Source of the DNA: Actinomycetes bacterium
Lineage (GTDB): Bacteria > Actinomycetota > Acidimicrobiia > Acidimicrobiales > JAKAOS01
Length of the DNA: 5,358 nt
Assembly (NCBI GenBank): GCA_021790615.1
Contig: JAJYGW010000187.1
Span: forward strand, 1 to 5,358
Direction: 5' to 3'
This document shows positions 1 through 4,752 of this stretch, piece after piece. The position numbers were made by a program, and so were the translations under genes. Within the stretch, counting starts at the first letter, position 1, and each line of letters starts with the position of its first letter. The notes under the pieces are model-generated. The model saw only the letters and a program-made list of their open reading frames with translations, did not search any database and was not told the origin of the DNA.

Positions 1-114
1 CCCATCCCAGCCCTCTGGAGCCGCAGGCGACACCCCGGCGAGCCAGCGAGGCCACATCCTGAGGCAGGTCGTAGCACTCGCCCGGTGAGTCTGGGCCGGT
101 CTGCGTTCGGGGAT
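1..114. other. Window-edge stretch, no supported gene
   Basis: This short stretch lies downstream of the anti-sigma stop codon. Several frames are open to the window edge. One plus-strand frame ends at a TGA at 86-88 and could be the last 28 codons of a convergent gene. A minus-strand ATG at 57-55 could begin another gene that runs off the window. Neither has a recognisable domain or a well-spaced ribosome binding site, so I assign neither. No convincing terminator hairpin with a T-run is visible after the anti-sigma gene. Confidence 0.3.
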
Positions 115-450
115 TCAGCTCGCGAGGCGTCCGCGGCTCAAGGTGCGACCAGCCAGCACCACCACGCCTGCGGCGCCGGCGGCGCCCACCAGGTAGACGA
201 GGCGCCAGGCGAGCCGGCCATCTGGTTCCTGCGCTCCCGCGAGCGCAGCGAGAACGTCCCCGAGCAGGTGCTCGGGTGGCGGCAGCTGCTCCGCCCGGAG
301 CTCGGCGAGCCGGCGCCGGAGCCGGCTCGCGCGGGCCAGCTCCGCCTGGCAGCGGAGGCAGCATCCGACGTGCTCTGCCTCGGGGGGGTCGAGCTCCCGC
401 TCTCCGAACGCGGCCAGCACGAGGCTGTGGCGAAGCGGTTCACACTGCAC
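115..450 (-). CDS. Membrane-anchored zinc-finger anti-sigma factor
   Basis: The 111-residue protein most likely holds the upstream-encoded ECF sigma factor inactive at the membrane. An N-terminal HxxxCxxC motif (His27, Cys31, Cys34) is the signature of the zinc-binding anti-sigma (ZAS) fold. A spare Cys30 sits beside it. One hydrophobic helix lies at about residues 82-102, followed by a short basic tail, so the ZAS domain should be cytoplasmic with almost nothing outside. I chose the GTG at 450 because GAGG lies six bases upstream and the N-terminus then reads like other ZAS proteins (M-x-C-E at the start). A GTG at 468 would add six residues. From 450 the gene overlaps the sigma gene by 11 bases, which implies translational coupling. 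No sensory domain is present, so the signal may be redox or zinc state at the ZAS site, or a partner elsewhere. Family assignment is firm on motif and context; the start and the signal are inferred. Confidence 0.8.
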   Translation of the reverse strand: MQCEPLRHSLVLAAFGERELDPPEAEHVGCCLRCQAELARASRLRRRLAELRAEQLPPPEHLLGDVLAALAGAQEPDGRLAWRLVYLVGAAGAAGVVVLAGRTLSRGRLAS

Positions 451-1120
451 GAGCGGCCTCGTCGGCACAGCCGGCTTGCTCCGGGCTCACCCGAGCGCCC
501 CCAGACCCCGCCGCGCGGCTGAACAGATCCTCCCGGAGCCGCTTGCGCGCCCGGTGCAGGCGGACCTTGGCAGCCCCCTCGCTGATCCCGAGCTCGGTCG
601 CGATCGCGCCGTGAGGCAGGTCGTAGATGTCACGGAGGACGATCACCGCACGCAGGCGAGCCGGCAGCGAGCGCAGGGCCGCGGCGACCTCGGCTCGCTC
701 CATGGCAGCCGTCGCCATTCCCTCCGGGTCGGCGACCGGGCGGGTATCCGGCAGGGAGGCTGCGTCGTCCAGCCGGTTGTGGCGTCGCAGGCGCTGGAGG
801 CGGGAGCGGTGACTCGAGGCGCAGTTCGCGGTGATGCGGTACAACCAGGTGCCGACGGCGGCATCACCCCGGAACCGTGCCAGTCCGCGGTACGCGCGGA
901 TGTACGCCTCCTGGACCACGTCGCAGGCGTCCTCCTCGTTCCCGAGCAGGCGGAGGGCGAGGGAGAAGACGTCTCCGTACGTCGCGCGCACCAGGTCCTC
1001 GAACGCGTGCGGGGCGTTCTCCTGGGCGGCGCGCACGAGCGCCGCCAGGGCAGGCGCGTCCAGCGGGGGCGTGGACGGCCGGTGGCCGGCCGGCCTCGCG
1101 ATCGCCGCGGACGTGCTCAG
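440..1120 (-). CDS. ECF (sigma-70 family) RNA polymerase sigma factor, probable CTG start
   Basis: This is an extracytoplasmic-function sigma factor that would direct RNA polymerase to a small stress regulon. Numbering from the CTG at 1120 (226 residues), region 2 spans about 38-108, with the conserved [14 protein letters not shown] helix at 67-80 and the [10 protein letters not shown] segment at 90-99. Region 4 spans about 146-199, with a helix-turn-helix around [20 protein letters not shown]. No domain follows region 4 beyond a short tail. The start is uncertain. No ATG, GTG or TTG lies in frame between the rpmG stop and a GTG at 1036, which would cut close to region 2 and lacks a good ribosome binding site. 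The CTG at 1120-1118 overlaps the rpmG TGA as CTGA and has AAGGAG five bases upstream, so I prefer it. The gene is followed by an overlapping anti-sigma gene, the usual ECF arrangement. The family call is secure; the start is inference. Confidence 0.88.
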   Translation of the reverse strand: MSTSAAIARPAGHRPSTPPLDAPALAALVRAAQENAPHAFEDLVRATYGDVFSLALRLLGNEEDACDVVQEAYIRAYRGLARFRGDAAVGTWLYRITANCASSHRSRLQRLRRHNRLDDAASLPDTRPVADPEGMATAAMERAEVAAALRSLPARLRAVIVLRDIYDLPHGAIATELGISEGAAKVRLHRARKRLREDLFSRAAGSGGARVSPEQAGCADEAARAV

Positions 1121-1281
1121 CGGGTCTCCTTGTGCAGCGTGTGCACCCGGTCCCACCGGCAGTACTTGTTCAGCTCGATACGCTCCCGATCGTTCTGGCG
1201 GTTCTTGATCGTGATGTAGTTCCTGCGCTTGCAGACCTCGCAGGCGAGGGTCACCTTCACCCGCTTCTCGTTCTTCGCCAT
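1117..1281 (-). CDS. rpmG: 50S ribosomal protein L33
   Basis: This 54-residue protein is L33 of the large ribosomal subunit. The sequence shows the family's basic core ([12 protein letters not shown] around residues 17-28, then RIELNKYC at 34-41 and an HTLHKETR ending). The length is normal. L33 often carries a four-cysteine zinc ribbon. Here Cys14, Cys17 and Cys41 are present, but the fourth position is Asp44 (YCRWD), giving CxxC plus CxxD. Asp can bind zinc, so the site may be altered rather than lost. The ATG at 1281 is preceded by a strong GAGGAGAGG ribosome binding site with a five-base gap. The gene begins 35 bases after tRNA-Met and its stop overlaps the proposed sigma-factor start. 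It is too short for a typical ORF cut-off and its reading frame overlaps the upstream extension of the sigma frame. Confidence 0.95.
   Translation of the reverse strand: MAKNEKRVKVTLACEVCKRRNYITIKNRQNDRERIELNKYCRWDRVHTLHKETR
1126..1131 (-). promoter_or_regulatory. Ribosome binding site for the CTG-started sigma factor
   Basis: AAGGAG lies inside the last codons of rpmG (Lys51-Glu52) and is separated by five bases (ACCCG) from the CTG at 1120-1118. The spacing is ideal and no better start codon stands downstream of it, which is why it decides the proposed start. The same bases also encode a conserved L33 C-terminal Lys-Glu, so the match could be coincidental. Confidence 0.5.
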
Positions 1282-1286
1282 CGTCG

Positions 1287-1295
1287 CCTCTCCTC
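1287..1295 (-). promoter_or_regulatory. Strong ribosome binding site of rpmG
   Basis: GAGGAGAGG is followed by a five-base gap and the ATG of rpmG. It is the strongest Shine-Dalgarno sequence I noticed in the window, as expected for a ribosomal protein gene. It lies in the 35-base gap between tRNA-Met and rpmG, where no terminator-like hairpin is visible. This supports cotranscription of the tRNAs with rpmG. Confidence 0.75.
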
Positions 1296-1316
1296 AGCTT
1301 CTCGTTCCGCAACCGG

Positions 1317-1390
1317 TAGCGGCGGTCGGACTCGAACCGACGACCCCACGATTATGAGCCGTGTGCTCTAACCAGCTGAGCTACGCCGCC
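1317..1390 (-). tRNA. tRNA-Met (anticodon CAU, elongator type)
   Basis: The 74-base gene folds into a full cloverleaf. The acceptor stem has seven pairs including a G1-U72 wobble. The D arm carries GCTC/GAGC, and the anticodon stem CACGG/TCGTG closes on a CTCATAA loop. The T arm is GTCGG-TTCGAGT-CCGAC. The anticodon is CAU. It lacks the initiator marks: there is no unpaired C1-A72 and no run of three G-C pairs in the anticodon stem. It is therefore an elongator tRNA-Met, although a CAU-type tRNA-Ile modified to lysidine cannot be wholly excluded by eye. After discriminator A73 the DNA reads CCG, so CCA is not fully encoded. It lies one base after tRNA-Thr and 35 bases before rpmG, a placement known from many bacteria. 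Confidence 0.95.
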
Positions 1391-1391
1391 G

Positions 1392-1464
1392 AGCCCCCTG
1401 TCGGAATCGAACCGACGACACCAGCCTTACCATGGCTGTGCTCTGCCGACTGAGCTAAGGGGGC
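1392..1464 (-). tRNA. tRNA-Thr (anticodon GGU)
   Basis: The 73-base gene has a perfect seven-pair acceptor stem (GCCCCCT/AGGGGGC), a GCTC/GAGC D stem, and a perfect anticodon stem CAGCC/GGCTG around the loop ATGGTAA. The T arm is GTCGG-TTCGATT-CCGAC. The anticodon GGU reads the ACC and ACU threonine codons. The discriminator is U73 and no CCA is encoded. It is the first gene of the minus-strand unit tRNA-Thr, tRNA-Met, rpmG, sigma, anti-sigma. Only one base (1391) separates it from tRNA-Met, so the two must be cut from a shared precursor by processing. Confidence 0.96.
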
Positions 1465-1529
1465 GAAGGCCACCATGGTACCGGCCGAGGGAGCCGCCCG
1501 GTGGACGACCTGCAGGCTAGCCTGCGGCC
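1465..1529. promoter_or_regulatory. Divergent promoter region between tRNA-Thr and the acetyltransferase
   Basis: All transcription of the tRNA-rpmG-sigma unit and of the acetyltransferase must start in or near this 65-bp gap unless it reads in from elsewhere. A perfect 14-bp palindrome lies at 1512-1525. Reading either way its centre gives TAGCCT, a TAnnnT-type -10 element. On the plus strand this hexamer ends six bases before the acetyltransferase GTG, the spacing expected for a leaderless transcript. A second candidate -10 for the tRNA strand is TACCAT at 1480-1475. I see no good -35 element for any of these, so the assignment is tentative. Confidence 0.4.
1512..1525. repeat. Perfect 14-bp palindrome (GCAGGCTAGCCTGC)
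   Basis: The inverted repeat has no central spacer and ends four bases before the acetyltransferase GTG, occupying the place where a ribosome binding site would sit. It could be a dimeric-regulator operator, a symmetrical -10 region serving both directions, or chance in GC-rich DNA. The perfect symmetry is seen directly; any role is inferred. Confidence 0.5.
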
Positions 1530-2045
1530 GTGCTGGTGCGCCTGGCCCGGCTGGCCGATGCCGAGGCGTTGCGCGCCATCTACAACGAAGAGGTCCTCCA
1601 CACCACCGCCACCCTCGACCTCGTGCCCCGCGGGCTCGCGACGCAGCGCGAGTGGATCCTCGAGCACTCGGGTGCGCATCCGGCGATCGTCGCGGTCGAG
1701 GCAGGCGAGATCGCCGGTTTCGCGTCGGTTGCGCCCTATCGCACGCGGCCCGGTTACTCGACGACGGTCGAGGACTCGGTATACGTGGCGGCCCCCTGGC
1801 GCCGCCAAGGAGTAGGTCGGCTCCTGCTCGGCGAGCTCCTGCCGCTGGTTGCGCGACACGGCTTCCACTCGGTGATGGCGAGGGTGGTCGACGCACATCC
1901 GGCCTCGGTTGCGCTCCACCGGTCGCTCGGCTTCACCCTCGTCGGCATCGAGCGGGAAGTCGGCCGCAAGTTCGGCCGCTGGCGCGACGTCGCGCTGCTC
2001 CAGTGCATGCTGTCACCTGACGGACCGGACGGCCACCCCGGCTGA
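1530..2045 (+). CDS. GNAT N-acetyltransferase, phosphinothricin acetyltransferase type
   Basis: The 171-residue protein is a GCN5-related N-acetyltransferase that moves acetyl from acetyl-CoA to an amine. It matches the Pat/Bar-type subgroup along its whole length: IYNEEVLHTTATLD at about 17-30, SVYVAAPWRRQGVGRLLL at 83-100 with the acetyl-CoA pyrophosphate loop RRQGVG, ASVALHRSLGF at 125-135, and the subgroup-typical EVGRKFGRW at 143-151. Relatives act on phosphinothricin, methionine sulfoximine or other small amino compounds, and the natural substrate is often unknown. An in-frame TAG at 1518-1520 limits the start to the GTG at 1530 or the GTG at 1536. Neither has a Shine-Dalgarno sequence, and a TAnnnT element six bases upstream of 1530 suggests leaderless expression. 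The gene stands alone, divergent from the tRNA-rpmG unit and convergent with the membrane protein gene. The family is secure; the substrate is not. Confidence 0.9.
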   Translation: MLVRLARLADAEALRAIYNEEVLHTTATLDLVPRGLATQREWILEHSGAHPAIVAVEAGEIAGFASVAPYRTRPGYSTTVEDSVYVAAPWRRQGVGRLLLGELLPLVARHGFHSVMARVVDAHPASVALHRSLGFTLVGIEREVGRKFGRWRDVALLQCMLSPDGPDGHPG

Positions 2046-2167
2046 GTCCCTGGCCCCGCTGACGCAGCGGCGCAGCGGCTCGCGCCGGGAGACGGACGCC
2101 GGGCAGGGGGCGGCGGGGGCCGGGCCAGGGGCAGCCGGAGGCCGGGCGATGGGCGATGGGCGGGCGC
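2046..2167. other. Convergent intergenic region with hairpin, G-runs and short repeats
   Basis: This 122-bp gap separates two stop codons on opposite strands. Ten bases after the acetyltransferase stop there is a six-pair hairpin (CCGCTG-ACG-CAGCGG, 2056-2070), not followed by a T-run. Five G-runs of three or more occur at 2101-2131 on the plus strand. A tandem 7-mer (GCGATGG twice, 2146-2159) follows. The region probably serves as 3' untranslated sequence for both genes. No gene is apparent in it. Confidence 0.5.
2056..2070 (+). terminator. Possible terminator or 3'-end hairpin of the acetyltransferase gene
   Basis: A perfect 6-bp stem with a three-base loop starts ten bases after the stop codon. 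There is no U-tract, so it is at best an atypical intrinsic terminator or an RNA-stabilising hairpin. Such hairpins without U-tracts occur in actinobacteria, but short stems are also frequent by chance at this GC content. Confidence 0.3.
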
Positions 2168-3502
2168 TCACGACCCGGCCGCTCGTCGCGAGCCACCGCC
2201 GGGCCGTCGGACCACGAACCGACAGACCTGCCGAGCACACACGGGTCGCGTGCCAAGCGCCGCGGCGACCAGGGCCGCAGCCCGCTCCCAGTGCGGTGTG
2301 AGCCGTGAGACGAGCACCAGGCCCACCCGCCAGCGGGCGAGATCGCCCCGAATACGGCGCGCCAGGCTCGGCGTCGCGCGCACCACCGCGCCCACGTAGG
2401 TGGCGTCGAAGGCGTCGGCAAGCGCGGAAGGCACCTCGGGGGCGAGCGCCGCCGCGACCCTGACGACCTTGTCACGGCTCGTGAGCGTCACGGCGACGAC
2501 GAGGGCCAGGAGTGGGAGCCCGACAGAGGCGGTGTCGCCCTGGCCGAAGCGGTTCGTCAGGTGCTCGACTCCCCCGGGGAGGAGCGTTCCGAGCGCGAGG
2601 AGCCGGCTCGGCACGATGAGGCCGGCGCCGTCACCTGCGAGCCCCTGGAGCGCGTGCACCGGATGGGCCGACCCCACCGGCGCCGCTCGACCGAAGAACT
2701 CGACCCAGATCGGGTAGCCCGCGACCAGGGTGAAGCTGGTTGCCATCGCGCCGCCCGCCACGACGAGGTCCCGTGCGCGTGCCCTCGAGGCCGATGGTGC
2801 GACCGCGAGCGTGAGCGCGCCGCCCACGGCAAGGAACAGCGCCGCCGTGGCCACGACCTCCGCCGAGATCAGGTACTGCCCCGCGAGGGACAGCCCGAGG
2901 AGGAGGCCCGTGGTGCCGGGTGCGCCGCGGCGGACGAGGAGCTTGTCTGCCAGGAGGGCGAGGACGGGGAGGAAGACCACCCAAGCCAGGTGCAGGTGCC
3001 CCGAGGCCTCGTGGAGCACGTAGGGGCTGAAGCCGAAGAGGAGCCCGCCGAGCGCACGCGCCGGTCGCCACGGGGCCCACCGGCGGAGCACCAGGTAGGC
3101 GACAGCTGCGTCTGCCGCCGGCGCCAATGCGAGCGCGACGTTCACCACCTCGAGCGGCGGCACACCGCCGAGGAGCGCCGGGAACGCCGCGATCCAGAGC
3201 AGCGGCGTCGAGGTGTTCGCAGCGAGGTCCACGCCTGCGGGCAGACCCGCGAGCCGGGTGAAGAAGGGCGAGTGGAGCGCCCGGAGCGACCTGGTCGAGA
3301 CCGCGAAGAGCCAGGTGCTGAGCAGCACGTCCGGCGAGGCGTCGTGCGGTCCCGGTCCCGAGGTGAGCAGGGGCCAGCTCCACGCTGCTGCAAGGCCGAG
3401 GTACCCGAGCAGCACCGCGAGGTCGGCGAGGACTCCGCGAAGACGATGCGGCCACGACGCGTGCGCCTCCTCCGCCACGGGTTCCGGTGGTTCCGTCGGC
3501 AT
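2168..3502 (-). CDS. Polytopic membrane protein, GT-C-like (putative glycosyltransferase)
   Basis: The 444-residue integral membrane protein resembles actinobacterial proteins loosely annotated as GT-C-type glycosyltransferases, which use lipid-linked sugars. After a hydrophilic start, a first helix at about 25-45 ends in a W-PLL motif. An outside loop follows with acidic residues (His53, Asp54, Asp58) and WLF. Further hydrophobic stretches lie near 100-117, 118-139, 150-160, 172-190, 197-216, 218-236, 246-264 and 327-342. Family-like patterns include FGFSPYVLHEASGHLHLAW at 156-174 and GYPIWVEFFG at 262-271. The last 100 residues contain no clear helix and look soluble, whereas relatives I recall continue with more membrane segments, so the protein may be shortened or rearranged. 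The ATG at 3502 has a GGAG only two bases upstream, poorly spaced. The open frame continues far upstream, but that part is antisense noise over cobT. Membrane topology is clear; the enzymatic role is inference. Confidence 0.78.
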   Translation of the reverse strand: MPTEPPEPVAEEAHASWPHRLRGVLADLAVLLGYLGLAAAWSWPLLTSGPGPHDASPDVLLSTWLFAVSTRSLRALHSPFFTRLAGLPAGVDLAANTSTPLLWIAAFPALLGGVPPLEVVNVALALAPAADAAVAYLVLRRWAPWRPARALGGLLFGFSPYVLHEASGHLHLAWVVFLPVLALLADKLLVRRGAPGTTGLLLGLSLAGQYLISAEVVATAALFLAVGGALTLAVAPSASRARARDLVVAGGAMATSFTLVAGYPIWVEFFGRAAPVGSAHPVHALQGLAGDGAGLIVPSRLLALGTLLPGGVEHLTNRFGQGDTASVGLPLLALVVAVTLTSRDKVVRVAAALAPEVPSALADAFDATYVGAVVRATPSLARRIRGDLARWRVGLVLVSRLTPHWERAAALVAAALGTRPVCARQVCRFVVRRPGGGSRRAAGS

Positions 3503-3573
3503 CGCTCCACACCCCCGGTCGCGCGACCGCCTACGCCGGCTGTGTGGGAGGCGGGGCCGGCCGGTGGGTCGAC
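3503..3573. promoter_or_regulatory. Intergenic region with nested inverted repeats between cobT and the membrane protein gene
   Basis: This 71-bp gap holds a perfect 14-bp palindrome at 3516-3529 (CGGTCGCGCGACCG), able to form a five-pair stem with a GCGC loop. It is enclosed by a second inverted repeat, CTCCACAC at 3505-3512 against GTGTGGGAG at 3542-3550, which pairs with a single bulged G. In RNA from the minus strand the outer stem would reach almost to the start codon of the membrane protein gene. It could attenuate readthrough from cobT, control translation or bind a regulator. There is no U-tract, and I see no match to the conserved B12-box of cobalamin riboswitches. Confidence 0.4.
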
Positions 3574-4752
3574 CTACGCCTCGGAGACCCCTGCGGCGTC
3601 GAAGGTCGCCATCTCCCGGGGGATCCTCGCTGCGGCCTCGAGCAGCCCGAGCGCGAGGCACCCGCCGCTCCCTTCGCCGAGACGGAGCTCCAGGTCCAAC
3701 AGCGGCTGGAGCCCGAGGAGCTCGAGTCCGACGGCACTCCCCGGCTCCGTCGAGCGGTGCCCGGCGAAGAGGTAGCCGCGCGTGTTCGGGGAAAGCGCCA
3801 CGGCGGTGACGGCGGCGGCGGTTGCGATGACGCCATCGACCACGACTGGCACGCGACGCGCCGCGCCGCCAACGGCAAAACCGGCCAGTGCGGCGATCTC
3901 GAGTCCGCCGAGGGCGCAGAGCACCTGGAGGGGGTGGCTGCCCGCCCGCTCCGGGCTCGCTCGGAACCCGGCCCGCTCGAGCGCCGCCTCGACGACTGCC
4001 ACCTTGGAGGCAAGGCGATCGTCGTCGATCCCGGTGCCACGCCCCGTCACGGCCGACGCCGGGCGGCCGGAGAACGCCGCGAGCAGCGCCGCCGACGGTG
4101 TCGTGTTGGCGATGCCCATGTCGCCCATCACGAGGCAGCGCGCACCACCGGCGACCAGCGCCGACGCAACGGCGGTGCCGACGTCGAGCGCCTGGCCTGC
4201 CTCGACCGGCGTCATGGCGTCCTCGACGCGCAGGTTGCGGGTCCCGTTCCGCACCCGAGCCGGCACGAGGTGAGCCCGCCCGTCCATCGCAACACCGGCC
4301 AGGTCGCCGAGCGGGGTCGTCGCGTCGCCGGCAACCGGCGGCAGCGGGGTCGAGACGCCGACGTCCACGACCACGACCGGCGCACCCATCTGGCGTGCGA
4401 TCACGCTCACCGCTGCCCCGCCGGAGAGGAAGTTGGCGACCATCTGGGCGGTGACCTCCTGCGGCCACGGCGTGACACCCTCGGCATGGACGCCATGGTC
4501 ACCCGCGAACACGGCCACGGCAGCCGGCGTCGGAAGCGGCGGTGGCACCTGTCCGGCGATCCCCGCGAGCCTGGCGCCGACTCCCTCCAGACGGCCGAGC
4601 GAGCCGGGAGGCTTCGTCAGCCGACCGTGGTGCGCCACGAGCGCCCGTTCCGCCTCCTCGTCAGTCGGCGGGACCGACGCCAATGCGTCCGCGAACGCGC
4701 CTGCCAGCGCGGGAGCGGCGGCGGCTCCCTCGCCCGTGGAGGCCGCGCTCAC
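3574..4752 (-). CDS. cobT: Nicotinate-nucleotide--dimethylbenzimidazole phosphoribosyltransferase
   Basis: CobT makes alpha-ribazole phosphate from nicotinate mononucleotide and 5,6-dimethylbenzimidazole, activating the lower ligand of cobalamin in the cytoplasm. The 392-residue protein carries the family blocks in order: KPPGSLGRLE at 47-56, FAGDHGVHAEGVTPWP at 82-97, GTRNLRVEDAMT at 170-181, MGDMGIANTTPSAAL at 209-223, GRGTGID at 237-243, VVVDGVIATAAA at 303-314, and RLGEGSGG at 357-364. Glu360 in the last block corresponds to the catalytic base described for the Salmonella enzyme. The length is slightly above the usual 350-360 because of a roughly 35-residue Ala-rich N-terminus. The GTG start at 4752 overlaps the stop of the GtrA-like gene as GTGA and has no Shine-Dalgarno sequence of its own, so translation probably depends on the upstream gene. 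No other cobalamin gene is visible. All motifs look intact, so the enzyme should be functional. Confidence 0.95.
   Translation of the reverse strand: MSAASTGEGAAAAPALAGAFADALASVPPTDEEAERALVAHHGRLTKPPGSLGRLEGVGARLAGIAGQVPPPLPTPAAVAVFAGDHGVHAEGVTPWPQEVTAQMVANFLSGGAAVSVIARQMGAPVVVVDVGVSTPLPPVAGDATTPLGDLAGVAMDGRAHLVPARVRNGTRNLRVEDAMTPVEAGQALDVGTAVASALVAGGARCLVMGDMGIANTTPSAALLAAFSGRPASAVTGRGTGIDDDRLASKVAVVEAALERAGFRASPERAGSHPLQVLCALGGLEIAALAGFAVGGAARRVPVVVDGVIATAAAVTAVALSPNTRGYLFAGHRSTEPGSAVGLELLGLQPLLDLELRLGEGSGGCLALGLLEAAARIPREMATFDAAGVSEA

Noticed and set aside
2..88. A possible C-terminal fragment of a plus-strand gene ending at the TGA at 86-88
   Set aside because: Only 28 codons are visible, with no motif and no clear codon bias compared with other open frames, so I could not support it as a gene.
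85..614. Plus-strand open frames (145 and 112 codons) opposite the anti-sigma and sigma genes
   Set aside because: They are antisense shadows. The minus strand carries the zinc-finger motif, membrane helix and sigma region 4.
1304..1308. GGAAC on the minus strand upstream of rpmG, resembling an ECF -35 element for autoregulation
   Set aside because: No matching GTT or CGTC-type -10 element lies at 16-19 bases, and the site overlaps the leader close to the ribosome binding site, leaving no room for a sensible start site.
3503..3573. A cobalamin riboswitch next to cobT
   Set aside because: The gap is downstream of cobT, is only 71 bp, and lacks the conserved B12-box, so the inverted repeats are described only as unassigned structure.
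2561..3775. A 404-codon plus-strand open frame opposite the membrane protein and the end of cobT
   Set aside because: The translation is highly charged and low in complexity, typical of antisense frames at this GC content. The minus strand shows well-spaced membrane helices.
3503..4468. A 322-codon upstream extension of the membrane protein frame, which would give a 766-residue protein
   Set aside because: The extension runs through cobT in another frame and is Arg/Gly-rich. The ATG at 3502 begins a sensible hydrophilic N-terminus followed by the first membrane helix.
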